DNA of 6,609 bases from Candidatus Binatia bacterium (GCA_025922795.1 JAICHC010000163.1:1-6609); one strand, 5' to 3'. Counted from the first letter of the stretch, positions 1-6,358 are shown. The notes: generated by a model not told the origin, from the letters alone. Made by a program: numbers and translations.

Positions 1-815
1 AAGGCGAGGAAGATCTCAAATCAAATAATGCCCTGGTCATGCAAATGCGCGAAGTCGACGCGATCACGCTGGTTCTAAAGGATTTCCAGACCGACGGCCA
101 ACCTTTAAAGCAATTAAACACCCTGCTTACCGAGATGATCCTAGCCGATCTTACCGTGGTCGAAAACCGGCGCAGCCGCCTTAAAAAAGAAAAGGCCCGT
201 CCGCAAGAAGAGGCGCTGCTTGAACGTTGCTCGCAGGTGCTGGAGAATGAAGAAAGCCTGAGAACTCTCGCTTTCAGCATCGATGAAGAAAATTTGGCAT
301 CTGGCTTCGGTTTTCTTAGCCGTAAACCCCTGTTGGTGATTTTCAACCAGTCCGAGGAAAAAGCCGGTTTGCCATTGGGGACTTCTTATCAACAGGAACT
401 TGGGCGCCGCCGGCTCCAGGGCTTGGCTCTCGCTGGCAAAGTCGAGATGGAGATTGCCCAGCTCGATGAAAGGGATCGAGCCGCCTTCCTGCAAGAGATT
501 GGGATCAAAGAGCCTGCGAGAGAACGGTTTATTCGCGCGTCTTACGCCCTATTAGATCTCATCAGTTTTTTTACTACCGGAGAAGATGAAGTGCGGGCTT
601 GGACAATTGCCCAGGGCACGGTCGCCAGAAAGGCCGCCGGCAAAATCCATAGCGACATTGAGCGCGGCTTTATCCGTGCCGAGGTGATCGCTTACGACGA
701 TTTCATCGAGTACGGCAGCGAGGCCAAGTGCAAAGAGGCCGGTAAGCTGCGCCTCGAGGGCAAGGAATACATCGTCAAAGACGCGGACATAATTCATTAC
801 CGTTTTGCCGTTTAG
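1..815 (+). CDS. ychF: YchF/OLA1-family P-loop ATPase, C-terminal part (5' partial)
   Basis: YchF is a universally conserved Obg-related cytosolic ATPase that binds ribosomes and is linked to stress responses. The frame is already open at base 3, so the gene starts outside the window and the Walker A/G1 region is missing. Numbering from the first in-frame Met (base 39): a DAI-x-LVLKDF segment at 7-16 matches the DAI-hVVR-F strand of YchF; residues about 20-90 form the charged helical, coiled-coil insertion; N103-Q-S-E106 is the NxxE nucleotide-specificity motif that replaces NKxD and favours ATP; residues about 174-258 are the TGS-like C-terminal domain, with FFTTGEDEVRAWT, a GFIRAEVIAYDDF stretch and the closing EAGKLRLEGKEYIVKDAD region, all highly characteristic. 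The coding sequence ends normally with TAG. The N-terminal visible part is more divergent than the C-terminus. The Met at base 39 is internal, not the start. The family call is secure. Confidence 0.93.
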   Translation, partial: GEEDLKSNNALVMQMREVDAITLVLKDFQTDGQPLKQLNTLLTEMILADLTVVENRRSRLKKEKARPQEEALLERCSQVLENEESLRTLAFSIDEENLASGFGFLSRKPLLVIFNQSEEKAGLPLGTSYQQELGRRRLQGLALAGKVEMEIAQLDERDRAAFLQEIGIKEPARERFIRASYALLDLISFFTTGEDEVRAWTIAQGTVARKAAGKIHSDIERGFIRAEVIAYDDFIEYGSEAKCKEAGKLRLEGKEYIVKDADIIHYRFAV

Positions 816-943
816 ACGCGCTTCTGCCGAACACTGATCGTCCGGAGCACTCAAGATCTCCGAGTTTACTGAACCAATACCGAGCGCTTGTCTTGGCTGG
901 CGTGTTTTGTTAGTCCTGCCTCTGTTCGAAATCCGATAGTCTG

Positions 944-948
944 AAAGG
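944..948 (+). promoter_or_regulatory. Shine-Dalgarno site that sets the amidohydrolase start
   Basis: AAAGG lies 8 bases before ATG 957 and 5 bases before the alternative in-frame GTG at 954. The better spacing and the stronger start codon favour ATG 957. The 140-base gap from the ychF stop shows no convincing terminator or promoter to me. Confidence 0.55.
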
Positions 949-956
949 CTTGAGTG

Positions 957-2399
957 ATGAAAACACTGATTCAAGGCGGCTACGTCGTCGCTTTCAACGG
1001 TCAAGAACATGAAATCATCAAAGACGGCGTCGTCGTGATCAATGGCAGCCGCGTTGAGTATACCGGCACCGAGTATTCACAGCCGGTCGATAAAAAGATC
1101 AACGCCAGAGGTTGTCTGATCTCGCCCGGTTTTATCGATACGCATTTTCACTCCGGTATCAATGCCAGCGACTATATTCTCAACGATTCGACCAAGGCTG
1201 ATTTTTTCGCGTCCAACTACCTGGCGCACGGCGGGCCGACGCGCGAAGGCGCGCACTCGGCGCATTTGAAAGACGTCGATGTCGGCCAGCGGTTTTCACT
1301 AATTCATGTTTTGAAGAGCGGTGTGACCACGACTTTTGACATCGGTGGCGCCGGCGGCGAGCCGGAGCGTTATGTCGACATGATCGATCAGGTCGGCATT
1401 CGTTGCGGGGCCGGGCCGAGCTACAAAAACGTCAATTTTTTTCATGACCGTGAAGGGCGGATCGAGTATGACTGGAATGATGAGCGCGGCAGCAAAGGGC
1501 TAAAAACCGCGGTCGAATTCGCCAAGAAATTCGACGGCGCATGCAGCGGCCGCATGAACGCATTGTTGTATCCCGGCCATGTCGACTCCTGCACGCCAGC
1601 GCTACTCAAGGACACTCGCAAGGCGGCTAAAGAACTCGGGGTGCGGTTGCAGATTCACGCCACGATCAATCTCTTTGAGTTTCATACGGTGATGCGGCGT
1701 GAGCGCTGCACGCCGATCGAGCTACTGAAGAAAATTGGTTTTCTCGATCCCGAGGTTTCGCTATCTCACTGTATCTTCGTCAGCGGCCACAGCTGGCTCG
1801 CCTATCCCTACGGCGACGATGTAAAAATCATCGCCGATTCCGGTGCATCGGTGGCGTACAGCCCATTGAAATATTTAAAGCTCGGTATTGTCATGGAATC
1901 GTTCGATAAGTATCGCCAGGCAGGTATCAACATGGGCATCGGCACCGATACGTTTCCGAAGGATATCCTCTCCGACATGCGCTACGCGGCGCTCGCTTCC
2001 CGCGTCGCCGATAGAAGCTTTCTGTCCGGCCACCCGCGCGACGTATTTAATGCGATCACCCTTGGCGGCGCGAAGATGCTCGGCCGCGATGACTTGGGCC
2101 GGCTGCAAAAAGGCGCGAAGGCAGACATCGCGATTGTGAATCTGCGCGATATGGCCTTCGGCGCCGTGCGCGATCCGATCCGCTCGCTGATGGAAACCGC
2201 CGTCAGCCGGGACGTTCGCACCGTCATCGTCGACGGCGAAACGCTGGTCGAAGACGGTAAGTATCTCCGCCTTGACGAACAAGAGTTGCTCGACAAAGTC
2301 CAAGCCAAGGGTGAACAGGTTTGGGGCAGCTTGCCCAAATGGCACTGGACGGGAAAGTCAATCGACGAAGTCGTGCCGCCGTCGTTCAGAATGAAATGA
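957..2399 (+). CDS. Metal-dependent amidohydrolase (cytosine deaminase/chlorohydrolase-like, COG0402-type)
   Basis: This is a 480-residue cytosolic TIM-barrel hydrolase, the usual length for the SsnA/AtzA/TrzN/MTA-deaminase group, which removes amino, chloro or similar groups from small nitrogenous compounds. Numbering from GTG 954 (subtract one for ATG 957): an N-terminal beta-sandwich strand LIQGGYVV; SPGFIDTHFHSG with the HxH ligands H64 and H66; KSGVTTTFD at 121-129; strand-5 ligand H235 in QIHAT; strand-6 H272 in LSHCIF; strand-8 D332 in GIGTD; and a C-terminal GRLQKGAKADIAIV return to the sandwich domain near 382-395. Family deaminases normally carry Glu three residues after H235; here that position is I238, while E242 (seven after) is present. 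The substrate therefore cannot be inferred and classical deamination is uncertain. The gene sits 352 bases upstream of a NitT/TauT-type importer on the same strand, suggesting it may process the imported solute. No signal peptide is visible. Superfamily is firm; specific function is unknown. Confidence 0.9.
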   Translation: MKTLIQGGYVVAFNGQEHEIIKDGVVVINGSRVEYTGTEYSQPVDKKINARGCLISPGFIDTHFHSGINASDYILNDSTKADFFASNYLAHGGPTREGAHSAHLKDVDVGQRFSLIHVLKSGVTTTFDIGGAGGEPERYVDMIDQVGIRCGAGPSYKNVNFFHDREGRIEYDWNDERGSKGLKTAVEFAKKFDGACSGRMNALLYPGHVDSCTPALLKDTRKAAKELGVRLQIHATINLFEFHTVMRRERCTPIELLKKIGFLDPEVSLSHCIFVSGHSWLAYPYGDDVKIIADSGASVAYSPLKYLKLGIVMESFDKYRQAGINMGIGTDTFPKDILSDMRYAALASRVADRSFLSGHPRDVFNAITLGGAKMLGRDDLGRLQKGAKADIAIVNLRDMAFGAVRDPIRSLMETAVSRDVRTVIVDGETLVEDGKYLRLDEQELLDKVQAKGEQVWGSLPKWHWTGKSIDEVVPPSFRMK

Positions 2400-2405
2400 C
2401 ACTGT

Positions 2406-2429
2406 TACGACAATAGTGTATTTGTCGTA
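2406..2429 (+). terminator. Candidate weak terminator hairpin after the amidohydrolase
   Basis: TACGACAA and TTGTCGTA form a perfect 8-bp stem around an 8-base loop, starting 7 bases after the TGA stop. The stem is AT-rich and is followed by TTCCTTCG rather than a U-run, so intrinsic termination would be weak; it could instead protect the 3' end of the transcript. An alternative pairing, ACACT (2399-2403) with AGTGT (2415-2419), overlaps it. Confidence 0.3.
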
Positions 2430-2517
2430 TTCCTTCGATCTGTTCTCATGTCGCCGCCGGCATGGCAAGGTCTAAAATCGACCGAGGCGATTTCTCCGTC
2501 GTAGTTGTTTTAATTCT

Positions 2518-2549
2518 ATTCTGCCGGCAGCTAGCCGCTTCTGCAGAAT
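2518..2549. repeat. Compound inverted repeat (ATTCTGC...GCAGAAT)
   Basis: ATTCTGC at 2518-2524 pairs with GCAGAAT at 2543-2549. Inside it CGGC (2525-2528) pairs with GCCG (2534-2537) around a 5-base AGCTA loop, leaving a one-sided 5-base bulge. This gives an 11-bp imperfect stem. No U-tract follows. Function is unknown; it could be an RNA structure or a protein-binding site. Confidence 0.35.
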
Positions 2550-2687
2550 TCGAATCGCGACCGGTTTGCTCACAGCGCGCCATCTCAAGTTGCAGGAATC
2601 CGGGGAAATTCTACATCGCCAAACCTTCGAAAATTTTGAATGGATGACGGCTGACCCAGGTTCGATCCTCCTGCCTAAAAAGGCAAC

Positions 2688-2715
2688 TTGACACGTGACC
2701 TGCGTCTGCGATACT
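2688..2715 (+). promoter_or_regulatory. Sigma70-like promoter of the importer operon
   Basis: The -35 box TTGACA (2688-2693) is a perfect consensus. A 16-base spacer leads to GATACT (2710-2715), which matches four of six positions of TATAAT. Transcription would begin near 2722, giving a leader of about 30 bases before ATG 2752. If real, the importer is transcribed independently of the amidohydrolase, and the longer in-frame start at GTG 2695 is excluded because it would lie upstream of the transcript. Confidence 0.55.
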
Positions 2716-2740
2716 CACGCGCCAGTCCCCGAACAAATAG

Positions 2741-2746
2741 AGGAGG
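2741..2746 (+). promoter_or_regulatory. Strong Shine-Dalgarno site of the binding-protein gene
   Basis: AGGAGG sits 5 bases before ATG 2752. It decides the start in favour of 2752 over the in-frame GTG at 2695, and is consistent with the high expression usual for a periplasmic binding protein. Confidence 0.85.
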
Positions 2747-2751
2747 TGGTT

Positions 2752-3741
2752 ATGACGACCCGATTAGCGCAATCGATTATCAGCGTTCTGACCCTAATCG
2801 CTCTGGTTGGCGCCCCGGGAGGCGACGCGGCGGCACAGGGCAGAACCAAAATCAGATACGCCTTGGGCGACGTCATATCGATCGACGAGTTGCCGCTCTT
2901 GATTGCCATCGAGCGCGCGAAAACTCGCGGCGTTGATGTCGAGGTCACCGCTTTTAAGAGCGAGGAAGTCGCGACTCAGGCCGTGATCAACGGTCAGGCC
3001 GACGTCGGCCAAGGCACGCCTTACGCGGCAATCCAGAAGGTGAACGTGCCGATCCGGTTTTTTTACCAGTTGAGCGCGCTGCTGTTTTTCCCGGTGGTTG
3101 CCAAGGACAGTTACAAGAGCTGGAAAGATCTGGACGGACAGGAGATTGCCTTACAGGGACGAGGATCCGGTACCGAGGCGATCATGCTGCTCGCGGCGAA
3201 GCAGCACGGCATCAAGTACAAGAGCGTAAGCTACGTGCCCGGCTCTCAAGTGCGGGCATTGGCGCTCTTGAAGGGCAATATCAAAGCGACCATTTTAGAC
3301 GCGCCCAACAAGAACAGGGTAATGAAGGAAGCGCCCGATAAATTTCTTATTCTGCCGCTGGGTAATTTGAAAGCCAGCGATGAGGCACTCTTCGCGACCA
3401 GGGAGTTTCTCGATAAAAACCAGACGGCCGTCGCTATCTTTCTGGAAGAGCTGATCCGAGTCAATCGACAGATCAACGCCAACCCCAAGCGGGTCCTTGA
3501 CGACCGTAAAAAGCTCGCCCTGCTAAAGGATCTGCCGGCCAAGATGGAAGACGAAATTCTTCCCTACTTCGAAGAAGCGGCGCGAAACGGCGTCTTTCCC
3601 AACGAGGGGGGTGGCGAGAGCGCGGCCAAGAACGACCTGGAATTCTACAGTCTCTCCGGCGCGCTCAAGGGCGAGAACCTCAAGGTGCCAGACTTCTGGC
3701 ATTTCGCTCCGCTCAAGGCCGCGCTCGCCAAGGCGAAGTGA
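2752..3741 (+). CDS. ABC transporter substrate-binding protein, NitT/TauT (NMT1/SsuA-like) family
   Basis: This is the secreted solute receptor of the importer. From ATG 2752 it has 329 residues, typical for the family. A Sec signal peptide is clear: MTTR, then a hydrophobic core (LAQSIISVLTLIALVGA), then a likely AxA-type cleavage after GDAAA at residue 28, before QG. The mature chain shows the family pattern: an early beta-strand (KIRYALG), the NGQADVGQG motif near 81-88, a hinge-side KSWKDLDGQEIALQGRGSG segment near 122-140 (the equivalent of 'dLkGKkVa...GS'), a VSYVPGSQVRALALLKGNI stretch at about 159-177, and a C-terminal helical region. No lipobox cysteine is present, so it should be a soluble periplasmic protein. 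Family relatives bind nitrate, taurine, alkanesulfonates, thiamine precursors or aromatic acids; the ligand cannot be read from sequence. It is the first gene of the operon, followed by a strong hairpin. Confidence 0.9.
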   Translation: MTTRLAQSIISVLTLIALVGAPGGDAAAQGRTKIRYALGDVISIDELPLLIAIERAKTRGVDVEVTAFKSEEVATQAVINGQADVGQGTPYAAIQKVNVPIRFFYQLSALLFFPVVAKDSYKSWKDLDGQEIALQGRGSGTEAIMLLAAKQHGIKYKSVSYVPGSQVRALALLKGNIKATILDAPNKNRVMKEAPDKFLILPLGNLKASDEALFATREFLDKNQTAVAIFLEELIRVNRQINANPKRVLDDRKKLALLKDLPAKMEDEILPYFEEAARNGVFPNEGGGESAAKNDLEFYSLSGALKGENLKVPDFWHFAPLKAALAKAK

Positions 3742-3750
3742 CCGCGGCGA

Positions 3751-3809
3751 TGGAGTGTTGCTGGCTGGTTGACGAATCGAAGCGGTTTTTTTCAAGCCGC
3801 AACACTCCA
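3751..3809 (+). promoter_or_regulatory. Long intercistronic hairpin between binding protein and permease A
   Basis: TGGAGTGTTGC (3751-3761) is perfectly complementary to GCAACACTCCA (3799-3809). After one bulged T (3762), GGCT (3763-3766) pairs with AGCC (3795-3798), giving a 15-bp stem with a 28-base loop that holds a T7 run (3786-3792). It begins 10 bases after the binding-protein stop. Stable hairpins at this point in ABC operons commonly protect the binding-protein message or reduce downstream expression, so the receptor is made in excess. No U-run follows the 3' arm, so it is not a classical terminator. Confidence 0.6.
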
Positions 3810-3849
3810 GCCCTCCGGTCATTTCAACCGCCTGCTGGTGACTGACGCC

Positions 3850-4629
3850 GTGGAGCGACAGAGCCGGATCGCCAAGCCTCTCTTCTGGCAATTGGTTTCC
3901 TTCGCACTCTTCTTCGGTTTCTGGGAGCTTGCCGGGCGCTGGCCGATCAGCTTCGCTTTTCCGCCGTTCAGCAAGACTCTGGTCGCGCTGCTGAGCATGA
4001 TCGCCGACGGCAGTCTCGGTAAGGCGTATTTGTTGACCCTCCAACCGCTCATCATCGGCATCGTCCTCTGCAGCATCGCCGGCATCGGCTTCGGCATCGG
4101 CATGGGACTGTCCCGCGCGATCGAGTGGTTCAGCCTGCCTATTTTCATTGTGCTTCAAGCGGCGCCGATGGCGGCGCTCATCCCGCTTATCACCTACATA
4201 TATGGCATTGGCATCACCGCCAAAGTGTTGGCCGTAGTGGTCTTGGCCGCGCCGGTCATCGTGATGAATTCTTATAAGGGCATCCGCAATACCAACCCGT
4301 CGCTGATTCAGATGTGCCGCGCGTTTTTGGGAACGAGAAGACAACAGGTCGTCAAGATCATCCTGCCCCACGCCGCCGCCTTGATCTTCGCCGGGCTGCG
4401 TCTCGGGCTGGCCATGGGCTTTATCGGCATCGTCATCGCCGAGCTCTTGATCACGCCGACCGGCATCGGCGATTTGATCACTTACAACAGCTCGGTCGCC
4501 GACTATCCTAGAATGTTCGCGGCGATCGCCTCCATCGTCCTGGTCGCGGCCCTGGCTATCCAGGTACTAGAGCGCCTGGAGCGCAAGCTCTTTCCCCCGG
4601 AAATACGCGGGAGCGAAAATGTCGGCTGA
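3850..4629 (+). CDS. ABC transporter permease A (TauC/SsuC-like, BPD_transp_1)
   Basis: This is an inner-membrane channel subunit of about 259 residues. Numbering from GTG 3850, hydrophobic segments lie near 9-29, 61-87, 96-118, 123-140, 178-199 and 221-240, the six-helix plan of the family. The cytoplasmic EAA loop that docks on the ATPase is present but degenerate: QMCRAFLG at 154-161 in place of EAA-x3-G, followed by KIILP near 169-173. A GLRLG...GIVIAELL block and the TGIGDLI motif follow, as in TauC/SsuC. The start is uncertain. The frame is open from TTG 3769, but that codon lies in the loop of the hairpin at 3751-3809 and has no well-placed Shine-Dalgarno site; GTG 3838 and GTG 3850 lie downstream, and 3850 has a weak GGTGA 8 bases upstream. 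I prefer 3850; 3769 would add 27 unfamiliar residues. Its end overlaps the ATPase gene by 11 bases. Confidence 0.85.
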   Translation: MERQSRIAKPLFWQLVSFALFFGFWELAGRWPISFAFPPFSKTLVALLSMIADGSLGKAYLLTLQPLIIGIVLCSIAGIGFGIGMGLSRAIEWFSLPIFIVLQAAPMAALIPLITYIYGIGITAKVLAVVVLAAPVIVMNSYKGIRNTNPSLIQMCRAFLGTRRQQVVKIILPHAAALIFAGLRLGLAMGFIGIVIAELLITPTGIGDLITYNSSVADYPRMFAAIASIVLVAALAIQVLERLERKLFPPEIRGSENVG

Positions 4630-5383
4630 CGCGATCGTGCAGGTGAAAGACGTTGGCAAGATCTATGACGGTGGCGTCGAAGCGCTTGCGAGCATCAGTC
4701 TGGCGCTGCCCCAGGGCAAGCTCAGCACGCTGTTGGGCCCAAGCGGGTGCGGCAAAACCAGCCTACTCAAAATCATCGCTGGGTTGATTTCGCCCAGCCG
4801 CGGCGAGATCTGGGTCAAGGGTACAAAGGTCGAGGGGCCGGGCCCGGAACGGGCGTTTGTGTTTCAAGATTTCGCGCTGCTGCCGTGGGCCAACGTTCTA
4901 CGCAATGTTGCTTTCGGCCTGGAGTTGCGGGGCCTGCCCAAACCGGAGCGCGACGCCATCGCCCGCAAACACATCGGCGAGGTTGGCCTCGCGTCTTTCG
5001 AGTCAAGTTACCCGCATCAGCTCTCCGGTGGCATGCGCCAGCGTGTCGGTCTCGCCCGCGCCCTCGCGGTCGACGCCGATATAATTCTGATGGACGAGCC
5101 CTTTTCTTCGGTCGATGAGCAGACGCGGCGGAAGTTTCAGGAGGAGCTTCTGGTTCTGCTCCGGCACAAAAGAAAGACTGTGATCTTCGTCACCCACAGC
5201 ATTGAAGAAGCGGCCTATTTATCAGATCAAATCGTGCTTTTATCACCGCGACCGGGAACTTTATCGAAGATTGTTGAGCCTAATATCCATCGCGAGGGAA
5301 GAAGTCCCGACGAGATCCGACGCGACAAGAACTATCTCGATGCCGTTGACGAGATATGGCAGATCCTGAAACATTACGTCTGA
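4619..5383 (+). CDS. ABC transporter ATP-binding protein (TauB/SsuB-like)
   Basis: This is the cytoplasmic motor of the importer, 254 residues, with every ABC signature intact: Walker A GPSGCGKTS (40-48), Q-loop Q83 in VFQDFALLPW, signature LSGGMRQR (135-142), Walker B ILMDEP with D159 and catalytic E160, D-loop SSVDEQTR, and H-loop H193 in FVTHSIEEA. The LLPW and MDEPFSSVDEQTR wording and the C-terminal LSPRPG segment are typical of the nitrate/sulfonate/taurine class. ATG 4619 is preceded by GGGAG five bases upstream and overlaps the end of permease A by 11 bases, implying translational coupling and balanced synthesis of the two subunits. It is the only ATPase in the cassette, so it presumably serves as a homodimer contacting both permeases. 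Family assignment is secure; the transported solute is unknown. Confidence 0.95.
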   Translation: MSADAIVQVKDVGKIYDGGVEALASISLALPQGKLSTLLGPSGCGKTSLLKIIAGLISPSRGEIWVKGTKVEGPGPERAFVFQDFALLPWANVLRNVAFGLELRGLPKPERDAIARKHIGEVGLASFESSYPHQLSGGMRQRVGLARALAVDADIILMDEPFSSVDEQTRRKFQEELLVLLRHKRKTVIFVTHSIEEAAYLSDQIVLLSPRPGTLSKIVEPNIHREGRSPDEIRRDKNYLDAVDEIWQILKHYV

Positions 5384-5477
5384 AGAAAAGAAGCCTACGG
5401 GAGCGATCTGTCAACATCAATATTCCGTCACTCTAATGCCTGGGATGTCTTATCCTGCGCATTCCTGGTGAGCTCTC

Positions 5478-6230
5478 ATGATCCTGTTCGGTAGAAAAAT
5501 TCCGATTTTATTCTCGCTGGCGGTCTGGTTTTTCGTCTGGGAGATCGTTGGCCGGGCCGAGCTATCAACGATCGTTCCGCCAGTTTCACGCGTAATCGTG
5601 GCCGGAATCACGATCCTACCCACTGAAAAATTCAGCGCCGCGGTCGTCATTTCGTTGCGCTCTTTCGCGATCGGCATGGCGCTAGCGCTCTTGATCGGTA
5701 TTCCCCTCGGTTTCCTCATGGCCAGATTGCCGGCGGTCGGAAAAATCCTAGGGATGTGGGTGAACATCTTTGTCAGCGCGCCGATCTCGGCGCTGGTGCC
5801 GATCTTGATGGCGGTGATCGGCATCGGCGAGACCACGGTGGTAGTCACGATTTTCCTCTTCGCCGTATTCGTAATAATCCTTGACACCCAAGTGGGTGTA
5901 AAGCAGGCGGACCGCTCGCTGGTGGAAATGGCGCGCTGCTTCGGCGCCAAGTGGTATCAACTTTACACCAAAGTGCTTTTTCTGAGTGCTCTGCCGGAGA
6001 TTCTCGCCGGCGTGCGCTTGGGGGTGATCCGCGGCGTCAAGGGAGTCGTCATCGGCCAGCTTCTGATCGCGATTCTCGGCATCGGCGAGCTATTCGAGCT
6101 CTATTCGCAAAATTTTTTAATGGAGGAATTCTGGGCTCTGGTAATTATCGTTTTTATGTTCGCCTTCGCCGTTTCCGAGGCCGTCGCCTATTTCGAGCGG
6201 CGCGTCGATTACTACGCGAGCGCACGTTAG
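5478..6230 (+). CDS. ABC transporter permease B (TauC/SsuC-like, BPD_transp_1)
   Basis: This is the second inner-membrane channel subunit, 250 residues. Hydrophobic segments lie near 9-26, 62-83, 97-115, 119-135, about 186-205 and 217-236. The EAA loop is better kept than in permease A: E150-M-A, G156, and LP at 172-173, followed by LAGVRLGVIRGVKGVVIGQLL and LGIGELF. ATG 5478 is the first possible start because an in-frame TGA lies at 5469-5471; GGTGAG ends 5 bases upstream. The gene is 94 bases past the ATPase stop; the gap shows no clear terminator or promoter, so it probably belongs to the same operon. It is homologous to but clearly different from permease A, so the channel may be a heterodimer rather than the homodimer usual in TauC/SsuC systems. 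Alternatively, one permease could pair with another ATPase elsewhere. Confidence 0.92.
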   Translation: MILFGRKIPILFSLAVWFFVWEIVGRAELSTIVPPVSRVIVAGITILPTEKFSAAVVISLRSFAIGMALALLIGIPLGFLMARLPAVGKILGMWVNIFVSAPISALVPILMAVIGIGETTVVVTIFLFAVFVIILDTQVGVKQADRSLVEMARCFGAKWYQLYTKVLFLSALPEILAGVRLGVIRGVKGVVIGQLLIAILGIGELFELYSQNFLMEEFWALVIIVFMFAFAVSEAVAYFERRVDYYASAR

Positions 6231-6329
6231 CCGGAATTATTCACATCGAAAAACGGGTGGCGAACTCGAGCAACGGGAAAAATTTGTTGGCCAAAATCGC
6301 CAAAGCCGACGAGGCAGTAAATGATGTAT

Positions 6330-6358
6330 CTGACTAACGTACACAATTTGGCTAATAT
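6330..6358 (+). promoter_or_regulatory. Candidate promoter of hsp20
   Basis: CTGACT (6330-6335), a 17-base spacer and TAATAT (6353-6358) each match four of six sigma70 consensus positions, within an AT-rich patch unlike its surroundings. Transcription would start near 6365 and give a leader of about 140 bases. A weaker alternative is TTGACG (6455-6460) with TAGCTT (6478-6483) at 17-base spacing. I see no good sigma32 -10 (CCCCAT-like) sequence. The 99 bases between the permease B stop and this site show nothing supportable. Confidence 0.35.

Larger units (their letters stand above)
2400..2687 (+). other. Non-coding gap between amidohydrolase and importer operon
   Basis: I see no supportable gene in this stretch. 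An open frame at 2462-2647 (61 codons) has no Shine-Dalgarno site and no recognisable family. The stretch contains small dyads: a hairpin just after the amidohydrolase stop, a compound hairpin at 2518-2549 built on the 10-base palindromes CTGCCGGCAG (2521-2530) and TTCTGCAGAA (2539-2548), and a TGCCT-aaaa-AGGCA mini-hairpin at 2672-2685 immediately before the promoter -35 box. Confidence 0.6.

Noticed and set aside
848..956. 8-bp inverted repeat CACTCAAG (848-855)/CTTGAGTG (949-956) reaching the amidohydrolase start region
   Set aside because: The arms are 93 bases apart with no supporting internal structure, so chance occurrence is likely.
1875..2345. Long - strand open frames inside the amidohydrolase gene
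   Set aside because: They lie fully antisense to a well-conserved enzyme gene and show no motif or ribosome site; they arise from GC-biased codon use.
2462..2647. 61-codon open frame on the + strand with a hydrophobic stretch resembling a signal peptide
   Set aside because: There is no Shine-Dalgarno site, the amino-acid composition is unusual after the hydrophobic run, no family is recognisable, and it covers the compound hairpin at 2518-2549. Treated as chance.
2651..2685. GGTTCGATCC resembling a tRNA T-arm
   Set aside because: The flanking stem does not pair in the T-arm register and no acceptor, D or anticodon arm can be built around it.
3741..3792. Intrinsic terminator: ACCGC (3741-3745) paired with GCGGT (3782-3786) before the T run at 3786-3792
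   Set aside because: The stem is only 5 bp with a 36-base loop and would be out-competed by the 15-bp hairpin; the downstream permease gene also argues for read-through.
3523..4371. 282-codon open frame on the - strand
   Set aside because: It lies antisense to the end of the binding-protein gene and much of permease A. Its very charged, His/Asp/Arg-rich composition is what antisense of a membrane protein gives, and no domain is recognisable.
6236..6337. Short open frame running past the permease B stop (ending NDVSD)
   Set aside because: This is the tail of an out-of-frame reading of permease B. The only local start, GTG 6257, would give 26 residues without a usable ribosome site.
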